Source: Cryomorpha sp963748925
GTDB lineage: Bacteria > Bacteroidota > Bacteroidia > Flavobacteriales_D > Cryomorphaceae
Direction of reading: 5' to 3'
DNA: 64,000 nucleotides
NCBI GenBank assembly: GCA_963748925.1
Contig: CAVVKG010000002.1
Location: forward strand, 1 to 64,000
Part shown: one piece after another, positions 42,953-53,023 of the stretch
Layout of the letters: every line of letters begins with the position of its first letter
How positions within the stretch are numbered: position 1 is the first letter of the stretch
Program-made: the position numbers and the translations under genes
Notes under the pieces: generated by a model
What the model was told of the DNA's origin: nothing
The model's input: only the letters and a program-made list of their open reading frames with translations
The model's database searches: none

Positions 42953-43579
42953 TCAGTCAATCAAAAATCGAACTCCTGCGTTGAGAACGAAAGAATTGTG
43001 CTTGATGTCTTTAAAGTTTTCAGATGCAGAGTCTCCTTCGTAAGAACTGCTTAGGCCAAACTCATAACCCGCCTCTAAAAAGAGGAAAGCCAAATCGACA
43101 CCGCCACCTATCTGCGCTCCCCAGGTATTTTTCTTCCATTGAATTTCATCATCCCCAAATCCGTCAGAGAACCTAGTTGAGGTGTTGAAATTCACTGATG
43201 GACCGGCAAAAACTCGAAAGTTAACCAAAGGGTCGGTTTCCGGATCAATTAATCTAAAACCTAACAATACCGGAATTTTAACACCGGCAATTTTTTCATC
43301 TGAAGTGGAAACGGTTGTACTACCATCTGGATTATCAACTGCATATTGGGTTACTTGTTGAAAGTAAAAAATACCAGGAGAGAGGTAAAGACGATCTCCA
43401 AACATAAGCGAACCACCAAATTGGTAGCCAACTTTGCCTGATGTTTTAGTTCCGTTGGGGCTGCTGCTTACGTTACTCACGTTTATTCCGACGGTAGGTT
43501 TAATTTCTAGCTGCGCCTTTGCTGTAAAACCAACTAGTAATGCAACCATAGTTGCTGCTAGTAATTTTTTTGTGTTCAT
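42953..43579 (-). CDS. Outer-membrane beta-barrel protein (PorT-like)
   Basis: The 208-residue protein has a signal peptide ending TAKAQ and alternating strands: IKPTVGINVSNVSS, GKVGYQFGGSLMFGDRLYLSPGIFYFQQ, KIPVLLGFRL, FRVFAGPSVNF and AGYEFGLSS. This matches the porin-family outer-membrane barrel family common in Bacteroidota. It is a single gene with a hairpin after it. Confidence 0.8.
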   Translation of the reverse strand: MNTKKLLAATMVALLVGFTAKAQLEIKPTVGINVSNVSSSPNGTKTSGKVGYQFGGSLMFGDRLYLSPGIFYFQQVTQYAVDNPDGSTTVSTSDEKIAGVKIPVLLGFRLIDPETDPLVNFRVFAGPSVNFNTSTRFSDGFGDDEIQWKKNTWGAQIGGGVDLAFLFLEAGYEFGLSSSYEGDSASENFKDIKHNSFVLNAGVRFLID

Positions 43580-43795
43580 AATTTTACTTTTTTTTCGGGG
43601 TTAGTTGATTATTCTGTTTTGCGAATAATTCTACATACTAAACACCTTAACCTTGGGAAGGTTTAAGATTATTTAATGGACGACTGGAAGGATCTTTCTA
43701 TATTCGATTTATTCAGTTCGGTAGTGAGTGGTTTTGTGGTGAACCCCTAAATGGGCAGGATTGAATTTGACTAAAATTATTTAGCTTTTATCAAA

Positions 43796-45658
43796 TCAAA
43801 TGTATCCCTTGGCCTGCAGTTTAAATAGGTTTGCATACTTTTCATCAAGCTCCATCAGTTCTTCGTGGCTACCGAGCTCCAGCAATTGGCCGTTTTCAAG
43901 GAATAGAATTCTATCTGCCATACGCACTGTACTAAATCGGTGGGAGATAAGCACAGCCGTTTTTCCCTGCATCAACTCAGCAAAGCGAATAAAGACTTCA
44001 TTTTCGGCGCGGGCGTCTAGAGCACTGGTTGGCTCATCGAGGATCATAAGTTGAGCATTGCCCATATAGGCACGTGCAAGCGCTATTTTTTGCCATTCGC
44101 CCCCACTTAATTCCACTCCACCCAAAAACCTCTTGCCAAGCATTTGCTGGTATTTCCCGGGTAGCTTTTCTATAACAGTGTCTGCCAGACTCTTTACAGC
44201 GCTGGTTTCAATATTTTCCTGATTTTCAATTCCTCCAATATCACCAATTGCTATATTCTCACGGGCTTCGAGCTGAAACTTCATGTAATCCTGAAAGATG
44301 ATACTCACGTTTTTCCGAAGTTCATCCAGTTTGTAATCGCGGAGGTCACGACCGTCTAGAAGAATACGCCCTTCTGTGGGTTGGTAGAGCCTGGCGAGTA
44401 ATTTTACAAGGGTAGTTTTACCCGCTCCATTTTCTCCAACGAGAGCGAGTTTTTCGCCAACAGCTAAGTGAAATGAAAGGTGGCGGAGCGACCAATTTTC
44501 GCTTCCGCGGTATTGAAATCCAACATTCTCAAAGGTAAAACCCTGCAAAATGGGATCGGGAATTGGCAGGCCGGTGTTTGATTGCATAATATCCGGCTTA
44601 ATTTCAAAAAAGTCGAATAAATCCTGCAGATAGAGCGCACTTTCGGCTATCTGGCTAAACCGATTCATAATGCCTTGCAGCATATTCCGCATTTGCAAGA
44701 ACGATCCAGCCAGAAAGGTGAGTTGCCCCACAGATATTTTGCCTTCTATGGTGTCCATTGCTATAAAAACATAAGCACCATAGTAGGCTCCAGTTCCAAT
44801 TATTGCGAGAAGAGATCCCCACAAGGCCCGTTTAATAGCGAGCTTTCTATTGGCTTCATAGTACTGATCTGCAAGCCGCTTAAATCGATCGGAAATGAAA
44901 GTGGCTAGTCCAAAAATCTTGACTTCCTTGGCTGTTTGATCACTGGCACCTATAAAGCGCAGGTAATCCAGTTCGCGTCGCTGCGGTGTCCAGCTTCGTG
45001 TAAGGCTATAACTCGCTTCGCTAAAATGTGTTTCACCCAGAAATGACGGTATGATCGCGATAATCAAAATCACAATCAAAATGGGCTTAAAAGCAATAAG
45101 CCCTACTGCAAAGAAGGCGATGGTAATAATATCTTGCACCTGCGTGAGAACCTGACTCATAAGTACGGTGCGGCTTGTGGTTTGCCTACGGGCCCTTTCC
45201 AGCTTATCGTAAAACTCGCTGTCCTCAAATTGATGCAAATCAAGTGATGCGGCATGGTGAATGAGCCTTACAGAAGTTCGGTTACTAAATAAATCGCCCA
45301 GTTGACTATCGAGCAAATTTATTGCACGGTTTGTTAAATCGCTGATAATAGCCAGACCAAACTCCATCCCGAGATAAATCCATATCATGCTGAAATCATG
45401 GGCAGGATTATCAATCTGAAAAATTATTTCATCAATAATCAATTTTCCTACCCAGAGCATTACCACAGGAATCGCTGCTTTAACGATTCTGAGGAGCACA
45501 TTTCCCAGCGTCATTGATTTGCTGGTCTCCCAAATCATTTTAAAAAAGCGCGGAAGGTTTTTAAATGCCTCCAGGCGTTCTTTAAAACTTAGTTTGGGCT
45601 TAGAGGTGGAAGTTGTACCTGTAGAGTTAACAGGATTTTTCTGGTCTTTTTTTGACAT
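43796..45658 (-). CDS. ABC exporter half-transporter (ATP-binding and permease)
   Basis: The 620-residue protein has a membrane domain (about 50-350) with six segments. The nucleotide-binding domain (about 380-610) has Walker A GENGAGKTTLVKLL, signature LSGGEWQKIALARA, Walker B LMILDEPTSAL and H-loop ISHRFST. It fits B-family exporters for lipids, peptides or drugs and would work as a homodimer. The substrate is unknown. It is monocistronic. Confidence 0.9.
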   Translation of the reverse strand: MSKKDQKNPVNSTGTTSTSKPKLSFKERLEAFKNLPRFFKMIWETSKSMTLGNVLLRIVKAAIPVVMLWVGKLIIDEIIFQIDNPAHDFSMIWIYLGMEFGLAIISDLTNRAINLLDSQLGDLFSNRTSVRLIHHAASLDLHQFEDSEFYDKLERARRQTTSRTVLMSQVLTQVQDIITIAFFAVGLIAFKPILIVILIIAIIPSFLGETHFSEASYSLTRSWTPQRRELDYLRFIGASDQTAKEVKIFGLATFISDRFKRLADQYYEANRKLAIKRALWGSLLAIIGTGAYYGAYVFIAMDTIEGKISVGQLTFLAGSFLQMRNMLQGIMNRFSQIAESALYLQDLFDFFEIKPDIMQSNTGLPIPDPILQGFTFENVGFQYRGSENWSLRHLSFHLAVGEKLALVGENGAGKTTLVKLLARLYQPTEGRILLDGRDLRDYKLDELRKNVSIIFQDYMKFQLEARENIAIGDIGGIENQENIETSAVKSLADTVIEKLPGKYQQMLGKRFLGGVELSGGEWQKIALARAYMGNAQLMILDEPTSALDARAENEVFIRFAELMQGKTAVLISHRFSTVRMADRILFLENGQLLELGSHEELMELDEKYANLFKLQAKGYI

Positions 45659-45666
45659 TTGCTACG

Positions 45667-45674
45667 CAAAGGTA
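45667..45674 (-). promoter_or_regulatory. -7 promoter box of the ABC exporter gene
   Basis: The minus strand reads TACCTTTG, a full match to TAnnTTTG, 8 nt before the start codon at 45658, giving at most a very short leader. Confidence 0.45.
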
Positions 45675-45856
45675 GATAGAAATGGATTGGAACATTATCT
45701 CACTTCTTCTACCTGAGTATCGAGAATATCTATTTGAACAATTAAAAGTCTGATCGATGGTTTAAGTCGAATAGATTTATGTTAAAACATAAAGTTCAAG
45801 AAACGACTGTTTCACAAGGCTTAAACTAATGATTTAAAAAAAGAGCATTTACCAAT

Positions 45857-47536
45857 CTAGCGGACAACAATCTTCTCGCTCATGTTCTTAATCCTTACAA
45901 TATAAAATCCGGGATCCAAATTAGATACAGAGATACTTTCATTATTATAAGTTCCCGATTTCACAACTTTTCCTTGTACATTAATTAATTGAAAGCTCTC
46001 ATTGGTCAAATTTTCAGACGATTGAATTCTAAAATTCTGAGCTGCCGGGTTAGGATAGATTACGCAGTTTGTTTTTGAATAATCATTAACCGACAATGGA
46101 TTGTAGTTGAAATATGGATCCAGGAAAGCGATTCGATCTTCAAGCCAATCTACGAGGTAGTCGAAGCTACCCTGATCGAATGGATAATTGGGATATACAA
46201 GAGCTTCACGTTCGTAAATATTGTTTGCCAAGAGTAGCTCGTAAGAGTCTGTGAAATTTTGCATTAGAGAATTCATACTCAGCGGGCCAACCCTCAATTC
46301 AGCCCATCTGGCATTCACATCGGTTGTATAATTATTTACATTGCTGGAGATCACGCGGTTCATGAATCCATTGGTAAGAATATCATCTGTAATATTCAAA
46401 AGTGAACCGTCCCATTTTGTTCCAAAACTACCATTTAGCTGGTCAGGTACATAAAAATAGGTAGACTCGCTATCAAACTTTGCGAGATATATATTCTTCC
46501 CGGTATTGTCAGCGGTACGAGTAAGGTTGAGGAAGATAAAGTAGTCAAGGTAGTTTTGATAGTTAAATTTGGTCCAGATATCTTCAAATTCTTCCTCGTT
46601 TGAATTAATAACAAAATCTGTGAAGTCATACACCTTTTGCCAATTTGTTGTATCGCTCTCGGCTGGATATATCATTGTATGCCCCGCCCAGAATCTAAGG
46701 GTATCGGTGTAATTTGGTAATCCTGTAAATAAGGTAGCAGCCTGAGCTTCTTTACCTCGGTATAACTCTCCTTTTATATTTCCGTCAAATTCGCGAAGTG
46801 CTAATAGTTCCTGCTCAATCTGCTGCGATAGAAAGTAAACTCCACCATAATGGCCATTCGTAAAAACTTCTACATATTGACCATCGGTGCCTGCAAGTGC
46901 CGAAGGTTCCTCACTTAAATAATGTGGTTGATGCATAGCGAGCCAAAGCTTATGGGCATTCAGTGTTCTGATTCTGAGAGGGTCGTTGTACATCGAATTC
47001 AAGGCCCAGTCATCATTTTCGGCCATATTGCCAAATTGAACATTTGTGGGAATACCACTTTCTGGTTCAGTCCAAAATTCAACAGAAAAACTCTTTTTGG
47101 GATAATTTGAGAGGTAGCTATTTTGAAGGTTAATACCAATTGGGGCAATCAGAACTTGATCTTCATCAGCATAAGAAAACTCAGCAGGAATTTTAGGGCC
47201 GCTAGAAATAGGTCCAAAACTTTGAATTTTCAAAAGTGCTAGGGTGGTGAAAAACAAACTATAATCATCCTCACCATCAGTAACAGAGTAAGAACTTGTA
47301 AACTCAAGGCTTGACGGGATTTCAGTAAATTCATATTGAAATTCGGATAAAATCAAATCAATTTGATCAAATCCTGAGAGATCCGAGTATTCTTCAAGAT
47401 CCTGTTGCTGTATGACAATAATATGGTCAAAAGGATCAATTCTGAATCGGTTTTCTGAAATATCAATCGTAAGAACTTGCGAAAAGGCAGGTATCTGGAG
47501 AATTAGCAGTAAAGTAAAAAAGTAAAGTTTTTTCAT
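45857..47536 (-). CDS. CotH-family secreted protein with T9SS sorting domain
   Basis: The 559-residue protein has a signal peptide ending AFSQ. A CotH-like kinase-fold domain at about 140-440 shows YPKKSFSVEFW, DDWALNSMYNDPLRIRT, YVEVFTNGHYGGVYFLSQQIE and a DQLNGSFGTKWDGS segment. The T9SS sorting domain is at about 490-559 (CVIYPNPAAQNFRIQ). In other bacteria CotH-type proteins phosphorylate spore coat proteins; in Bacteroidota the partner is unknown. In this copy the LDG of the paralogue reads QLNG, so an acidic residue is replaced. It is paralogous to 53024-54697. Confidence 0.82.
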   Translation of the reverse strand: MKKLYFFTLLLILQIPAFSQVLTIDISENRFRIDPFDHIIVIQQQDLEEYSDLSGFDQIDLILSEFQYEFTEIPSSLEFTSSYSVTDGEDDYSLFFTTLALLKIQSFGPISSGPKIPAEFSYADEDQVLIAPIGINLQNSYLSNYPKKSFSVEFWTEPESGIPTNVQFGNMAENDDWALNSMYNDPLRIRTLNAHKLWLAMHQPHYLSEEPSALAGTDGQYVEVFTNGHYGGVYFLSQQIEQELLALREFDGNIKGELYRGKEAQAATLFTGLPNYTDTLRFWAGHTMIYPAESDTTNWQKVYDFTDFVINSNEEEFEDIWTKFNYQNYLDYFIFLNLTRTADNTGKNIYLAKFDSESTYFYVPDQLNGSFGTKWDGSLLNITDDILTNGFMNRVISSNVNNYTTDVNARWAELRVGPLSMNSLMQNFTDSYELLLANNIYEREALVYPNYPFDQGSFDYLVDWLEDRIAFLDPYFNYNPLSVNDYSKTNCVIYPNPAAQNFRIQSSENLTNESFQLINVQGKVVKSGTYNNESISVSNLDPGFYIVRIKNMSEKIVVR

Positions 47537-47807
47537 AGTTTTTATTATGAGGTCTGAAATTCGATCGTTCAGAATTTCAACGAAATTTACAAAATATTAA
47601 GGCACAAAGGCAAAAGTACAAATCATATTCTTCTATAAACCTTGTAATTAAGTCATATTAATATAATGTTCAGATTGGCTTGTTGTAAAATTCATGTTCC
47701 TATTCGCTTTGCGTTTAACTTTGAGTGATCCGCTCATCGCTTAATTTTTCAATGGGAGCTATTGTGAGAGTCGCCCGACAACTATTTAGCGGCAGTGGTT
47801 TTTATCT

Positions 47808-48893
47808 TTAAAAAGCTTCCCCAATTGTTAAGTAGTAAGCAGGCTCCCCATTTCCAATACCAACATCAAATCTTATATTGATTCTATCTTCTTTATTTAA
47901 TGCCATTCGCAATCCGCCCCCGTAAGTTACCCGAATATCTCTTAGAGCCATGTTAACGTAACCATCCGCAACAGCACCCGCTCCTCCAAAGATGACTCCA
48001 CCGAGTCGGCCCACTATATCTCTACGATATTCAGCTTGCAGCAAGGCAGAATTATTATCGCGATAGCGACCCTCATAGAAACCGCGCATACGCTTGTTGC
48101 CGCCAAGCAAGGCAAGAGTGATAAAGGGAGCATTTCCATTAATGAATTCAGTATAAAAGTTTGCTCCTAAAAAATCTTTTTCAGAGAGGGTGAAAAATTT
48201 CCTGAGATCAAGCATTAATCTCGTGTATTCAAAATCGCTACCCAGGTAAGAACCCAGGCGATCAACGTTAATTTCAGCGTACCAGCCGGAATGCGTTTCA
48301 AAATAATTATCACGGGTGTCATAAGTCACAGCCACTCCGGCTCCACTATTTAAGCCGCCTCCGGAACCGCTTATATTCTGTGTTTCCAGTTCGCCTCCTT
48401 CGGCTAATTCGGTGATATTAAAATCATCAGCTGTAAAGCGCAACCCTGCGTAAACGTCTGGAATTATTTCCCTCAAAAACGTAGTTCGGAATCTGGGGTA
48501 GTTTACTCCATACAGTTCTTCCATGTTTTTGGGATTATCATTTCCAATTCCGAAATAGAAATAATTGTAGCGGTACCACCCCAGCTCACCAAAAACTGTG
48601 TATTTTTCTTCGTCCCACCACATTTGGTAAGATAGATATGTCAGGATTTGATCTTCAAGGGTGTAGGCACCTCCAGCTTGAATTTGCGATGGACGCGATG
48701 TATCAGCTTCGCTTTTAAACCGCCAGGATAAAAAGCCTGCTCCTCCAAATGCCCAGCGTGTTTCAGGAGTGTAGTATATAAGCGGCAATGGAAAGAAAGT
48801 TGTTCTCTTTACCAGCGTGTCTGATTCGCCCTGAGCTTTCGCCGAAAGGCAATACAGAAAAGAAAATATTAGAATGGAGCAATACTTATTCAC
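47808..48893 (-). CDS. BamA/TamA-type surface antigen (D15) barrel
   Basis: The 361-residue protein has a signal peptide ending AKAQ and a C-terminal barrel of the bacterial surface antigen family (PF01103): FGGAGFLSWRFKSE, VTYDTRDNYFETHSGWYAE, KRMRGFYEGRYRD, which is the conserved signature loop, and a final strand ending in F. No POTRA repeats are present, so it is probably a calcineurin-independent small barrel and not the assembly machine BamA. Its role is unknown. It lies between the two CotH-type genes. Confidence 0.8.
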   Translation of the reverse strand: MNKYCSILIFSFLYCLSAKAQGESDTLVKRTTFFPLPLIYYTPETRWAFGGAGFLSWRFKSEADTSRPSQIQAGGAYTLEDQILTYLSYQMWWDEEKYTVFGELGWYRYNYFYFGIGNDNPKNMEELYGVNYPRFRTTFLREIIPDVYAGLRFTADDFNITELAEGGELETQNISGSGGGLNSGAGVAVTYDTRDNYFETHSGWYAEINVDRLGSYLGSDFEYTRLMLDLRKFFTLSEKDFLGANFYTEFINGNAPFITLALLGGNKRMRGFYEGRYRDNNSALLQAEYRRDIVGRLGGVIFGGAGAVADGYVNMALRDIRVTYGGGLRMALNKEDRINIRFDVGIGNGEPAYYLTIGEAF

Positions 48894-49010
48894 CGTGCAA
48901 ACTAACGAATGTATGAGCCGTTTGGTTCTTGAAAATATAAATTAGTAACATGAATTAGTAGAAAGGCATAAAAACTGTACTATTTTAGGCGAAAATCGTA
49001 AATTCATCAA

Positions 49011-50090
49011 ATGGGGTTATTAATAGTCTTCTTTTTGCTTTCAATTATTTTTTCATTTCTCTGTTCTATTTGGGAGGCAGTGTTGCTAAGCATAACCCCC
49101 TCGTTTATAAAGTTAAAACAGCAGGACTCCCCATCATTGGGAAACTTGCTCGCCAAGTTTAAAGACGACATTGATACTCCGTTGTCCGCTATTCTCACCC
49201 TCAATACTATAGCACACACTGTGGGGGCTATTGGAGTGGGTGCTCAGGCTGCGGAAATTTTTGGCACAAGGTCAGCTAGTATTTTTGGATTTGAATTTGG
49301 ATATGAGTCCATCATTGCCGCTGCGATGACATTGGCTATCCTCATACTTTCTGAAATTATACCAAAAACTATTGGAGCGAATAACTGGCAGAGGCTTTCT
49401 AACTTCACAGCCCGGTCTCTGGTGATTCTTACTTTCGTTCTAAAACCTTTTATCTGGATTGCTAAGTTAATTACCAAGTCGCTGAACAAAGGCGGAGAAA
49501 AAAGCGTGTTTAGCAGGCGCGATTATGCAGCTATGACTGATGCAGTAGGGGAGAGCGGCCAGATTAAAAAGGCTGATCACACGTTGATTAAAAATGTTCT
49601 GGGTTTTGATGAGCTTACGGCCAAAGATGTTATGACTCCCCGTACAGTAATGGTAATGGCAGATGAGAATCAAACTATTGAAAAGTATTTTCAGAATAAG
49701 AAGTTTCTTCAGTTTTCACGAATTCCCACTTTTTCGGGGTCGAGGGATACCATAACAGGCACTATTCTCAAAGATGATTTGCTTCTGGCCGTTATTGAGG
49801 GAAAAGGGGATGAACAGTTAAAAACAATAAAGCGGGATATTTCTATTGTTCCCGAAAATTTCTCGCTACGCCGTGTATTCGAAGAAATTAATGATCGGCG
49901 TATACATATTGCTGTGGTAGTAGATCAGTATGGAGGTGTAAGCGGATTAATTTCTATGGAAGATGTTTTTGAAACCCTGTTTGGAAGGGAAATTATGGAC
50001 GAAACAGATTCAGTTAGCGACTTGCAGGCTTACGCCAGAAAAAAGTGGGAAGAAAGGGCGAAGAAGCTCGGTTTGAACGATGAAGATTGA
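49011..50090 (+). CDS. CNNM/DUF21-type CBS domain membrane protein
   Basis: The 359-residue protein has a DUF21 membrane domain (about 1-165, four segments) and a CBS pair (about 190-325: AKDVMTPRTVMVMAD and DRRIHIAVVVDQYGGVSGLI). The CorC/HlyC C-terminal domain is absent, which is usual for the short form. Members transport or sense Mg or other divalent ions; direction is unknown. The stop lies directly before the convergent glycosyltransferase stop (50090/50091). Confidence 0.88.
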   Translation: MGLLIVFFLLSIIFSFLCSIWEAVLLSITPSFIKLKQQDSPSLGNLLAKFKDDIDTPLSAILTLNTIAHTVGAIGVGAQAAEIFGTRSASIFGFEFGYESIIAAAMTLAILILSEIIPKTIGANNWQRLSNFTARSLVILTFVLKPFIWIAKLITKSLNKGGEKSVFSRRDYAAMTDAVGESGQIKKADHTLIKNVLGFDELTAKDVMTPRTVMVMADENQTIEKYFQNKKFLQFSRIPTFSGSRDTITGTILKDDLLLAVIEGKGDEQLKTIKRDISIVPENFSLRRVFEEINDRRIHIAVVVDQYGGVSGLISMEDVFETLFGREIMDETDSVSDLQAYARKKWEERAKKLGLNDED

Positions 50091-50834
50091 TTACTTCATC
50101 TCAGCTTTGGGATGCTTAATAAGCTTCAAATATATCTGGAGAAGCTTCGCCGGCTTTACCCCGCAGTAATATAAAGAGAAAACAATAAAGTTTGCCCAGT
50201 TTACGCGCAGGTAAGAGTTCTGCTCATATTTCCGCGCCGAAACCTTAACATCATCCTGAATCAATTTAAATGTAGCATACTTTTTCCCTCTTCGTATAAT
50301 ATCATAATCTTCCATTACAATATGGTTTTCATCATATCCACCAATTTTCTGAAATAGCGATTTGCGAATGAAAAGCGATTGATCGCCTCCCCGAAACATC
50401 ATGACTGGAAACCTGGTACAATATGAATTGAATCTGAGCATTCCTTTATTCTTATCAAAACGGAATCGAAAGGAACCAAATTCACTTCCATTCTGCACAG
50501 CTGTTAAGATTTGTTTCGAATATTCTAAGGGCGGAAGCGTATCTGCGTGAACAAAATAAAGCAAGTCTGCACGGGCTATTTCAGCACCTTTGTTGAGCTG
50601 CACCGGGCGTGAGGGGTTTTTCAGTGTAAGGACTGTGGCACCGGCTTGCTCTGCTAATATTTCGGTTTTATCGGTGCTACCTCCATCACACACAATAATT
50701 TCAACATCATCAGAAACCGATTTTAATCTGGTTATCAATTCGCAAATATGATCTTCCTCGTTTAAAGTTGGAACTATAATTGATATTTCTGGAACAATAG
50801 AGGTTTTGATATGCTTATTATTTGTTAGTGACAT
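50091..50834 (-). CDS. Family 2 glycosyltransferase (TIGR04283-like)
   Basis: The 247-residue protein shows the GT-A fold with EISIIVPTLNEEDHI, VEIIVCDGGSTDKT and the metal-binding HAD motif in LLYFVHADTLPP. It matches the TIGR04283 family of glycosyltransferases. Donor and acceptor are unknown. It is convergent with the CNNM-type gene with no gap, and divergent from the DUF547 gene. Confidence 0.85.
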   Translation of the reverse strand: MSLTNNKHIKTSIVPEISIIVPTLNEEDHICELITRLKSVSDDVEIIVCDGGSTDKTEILAEQAGATVLTLKNPSRPVQLNKGAEIARADLLYFVHADTLPPLEYSKQILTAVQNGSEFGSFRFRFDKNKGMLRFNSYCTRFPVMMFRGGDQSLFIRKSLFQKIGGYDENHIVMEDYDIIRRGKKYATFKLIQDDVKVSARKYEQNSYLRVNWANFIVFSLYYCGVKPAKLLQIYLKLIKHPKAEMK

Positions 50835-50895
50835 TAGAATCTACTATCAATATTAAAACGTACATTTATTACGAATCAGAATTTAAACCAGATTT

Positions 50896-51714
50896 ATGAA
50901 AAACGTCCTAGTAGCACTATTGTTTATACTTACTACAGCGAGTTGCTCACAAGCAAATCAAACGAAAGACCCAAACAAAGATAAGCTAATTGATAAACCG
51001 GCAGAGTCGTCAGATTTCCATAGCGATTTATCCGATCCTGTAGATCACAGTGGATGGAATGCCTTGCTAAAGAAACATGTCAACGATAAAGGTATGGTTG
51101 ATTACAAAGCTATGATTGCCGACAGCGTGGCTTTAAACAAGTATCTCGATATGCTGAGCGTAAATGTGCCTGATGAAGATGTGTGGACAGATGCCGCTAA
51201 ATTAGCTTATTGGATTAATGCCTATAATGCTTTTACTGTAAAGTTGATAATTAAGAACTATCCGGTGAAGTCAATAAAAGACATTGCAGGAGGTATACCA
51301 TTTGTGAATACTCCGTGGGATGTAAAATTTATTGAGATAGGAGATGAAACTTATGACCTGAATAATATTGAACACGGGATTATTAGAAAAGAGTTTAATG
51401 AGGAACGTATTCACTTTGCCTTGGTCTGCGCTGCAATCTCTTGTCCGCGTCTCCGCAATGAAGCATATACCGCTGAAAAATTAAATGATCAGCTAAACGA
51501 TCAGGCCAGAACTTTTTTCAATGATTCGAGCAAGAATAAAATATCGCAAGACAATGCCAGTGTTTCACCGCTTCTGAAATGGTATGGTGGAGATTTTAAA
51601 GATAAAGCGCCCGGTCTAAGGGAATATGTTAACCAATACAGCAAGGTACAGATTAATGAAGGAGTTGATATTGAATTTACGGATTACGACTGGTCGCTCA
51701 ATGAGCAGAAATAA
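50896..51714 (+). CDS. DUF547 lipoprotein
   Basis: The 272-residue protein has a lipobox, TASC, so it is lipid-anchored near residue 17. The DUF547 domain is at about 90-225, with LAYWINAYNAFTVKLII, TPWDVKFIE, LNNIEHGIIR and FALVCAAISCPRLRNEAY. Its invariant histidine and cysteine are present. The family may act as a thiol hydrolase or protease-like enzyme but is not characterised. It ends at a strong terminator. Confidence 0.85.
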   Translation: MKNVLVALLFILTTASCSQANQTKDPNKDKLIDKPAESSDFHSDLSDPVDHSGWNALLKKHVNDKGMVDYKAMIADSVALNKYLDMLSVNVPDEDVWTDAAKLAYWINAYNAFTVKLIIKNYPVKSIKDIAGGIPFVNTPWDVKFIEIGDETYDLNNIEHGIIRKEFNEERIHFALVCAAISCPRLRNEAYTAEKLNDQLNDQARTFFNDSSKNKISQDNASVSPLLKWYGGDFKDKAPGLREYVNQYSKVQINEGVDIEFTDYDWSLNEQK

Positions 51715-51746
51715 GTAATTAATAAAAACAAGTAAGAATAAATAAT

Positions 51747-51782
51747 AAAAAGTCCGGAGAAATCAGTTCCCCGGACTTTTTT
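51747..51782. terminator. Bidirectional terminator after the DUF547 gene
   Basis: Stem AAAAGTCCGG / CCGGACTTTT (51747-51756 and 51771-51780), with T continuing, serves the plus-strand gene and the convergent minus-strand gene. Confidence 0.82.
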
Positions 51783-51805
51783 AGTTTTTGCTAAGTTCTT
51801 ACCGC

Positions 51806-52339
51806 TTAAACAGCTATTGCCATCGGTTGTCTTTTTTGAGAATGGTTCATTTGGAGCTTGGCTGATTGATAATCTATGGCCCGGTCTATTATTGGTTTCC
51901 ATTTTTCTATCATCTGCAATTCACCTGCTAATTGAAAATTCTCATCTATATTATAGAACTCGAGGGACAAGCTATTCTTGCTTTTATCGCGATATTCAAA
52001 ATTTAAAATTAGCTTTCTGATTTTTCCTGATCCTGAGTCGAGGTTCATGCGAATAAAATTGCAGTTCTTAACTTCGCTTAATACAATACAGTATTTATCT
52101 TCAGAGCCATTTTCGTGTTTATTGTAAAAGACAAAGGCTTCATTGTTTACTGTAATTCCAACACCGAGCTCACCACATAATTCTAAAGTGGCTATTTCGC
52201 ACGATTTTGTTCTCGCAATTGCAGAGAGCATTTTGACTGCCCGTTTCTTCTTTGATTTTTGTTTTATCAATACAAGAATCATTGGCACGATGCAAAAGGC
52301 TATAATAATAGCCGATGTAATGATGATATTTAAGTCCAT
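51806..52339 (-). CDS. Membrane-anchored hypothetical protein
   Basis: The 177-residue protein has one N-terminal membrane segment (about 5-25), then a basic stretch (KQKSKKKR) and a mixed alpha/beta domain to the end. I do not recognise a family. The cytoplasmic side is suggested by the positive residues after the helix. It is a single gene and the start codon is an ATG at 52339. Confidence 0.62.
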   Translation of the reverse strand: MDLNIIITSAIIIAFCIVPMILVLIKQKSKKKRAVKMLSAIARTKSCEIATLELCGELGVGITVNNEAFVFYNKHENGSEDKYCIVLSEVKNCNFIRMNLDSGSGKIRKLILNFEYRDKSKNSLSLEFYNIDENFQLAGELQMIEKWKPIIDRAIDYQSAKLQMNHSQKRQPMAIAV

Positions 52340-52438
52340 TATTAAAAGGATGAATTAGTTATAAATAGAGATAATTAAAACTTTTGGGGATGAATGAGTT
52401 CGTTGGCAATTCAACCGGAACCCAGAATGAATCTCTAC

Positions 52439-52810
52439 TTATAAAAAATAATGGAAGGGATAAACGATATCGGGTTTTGAAAAGGATATCGGAAAACTGG
52501 AGTCTGCATTGCTGTATTGAGAAAATTGGCATTCCAGCAAATTGGCAGTTCCATGACTCGCTGCAAGGTATAGCTCGTTGAGATTTTTAAGGTTTCGAGA
52601 GGCTGATTCAGCGAAGTTGAATATTACCTGAACATTCTGATTGGGATGGTATAGAAAGCCTGAATTTTGATCCGTAATGTAACCTGTAGTATTTTTATCT
52701 GAATTCGTTGGAGACGCGAAATCAATTATAGTGAAGCTATCGATGCTCATCGCAAAGAAATACAGGAATACGACTGCAATTAAAGAAGCTGATTTCACCA
52801 CCTTTTTCAT
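52439..52810 (-). CDS. Small secreted or membrane-associated hypothetical protein
   Basis: The ATG at 52810 gives 123 residues with a hydrophobic N-terminus (about 8-22). The longer frame from 52894 has no support. The remainder is Ser/Asn-rich with no familiar motif. It is uncertain whether it is expressed; the length of the open frame and the signal-like start are the only support. Confidence 0.45.
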   Translation of the reverse strand: MKKVVKSASLIAVVFLYFFAMSIDSFTIIDFASPTNSDKNTTGYITDQNSGFLYHPNQNVQVIFNFAESASRNLKNLNELYLAASHGTANLLECQFSQYSNADSSFPISFSKPDIVYPFHYFL

Positions 52811-53023
52811 ATTACAAATGTAGAGATTCCGGAAATTTGAAACGAATATTTGGGAAAATGTAAGGGTCTTAAAACTCAAATTTGGAACAAACACCTAGCA
52901 CATTTTTGCTTATTTAAAACCCTGTAAAACAAAGGTATAATTTACTTTCGGTGATTTCCAATATGCAATCATGCACTATTTTAGATCAGCTTTAATGGGC
53001 TAAGATTCTTTGGGTATTCCTTT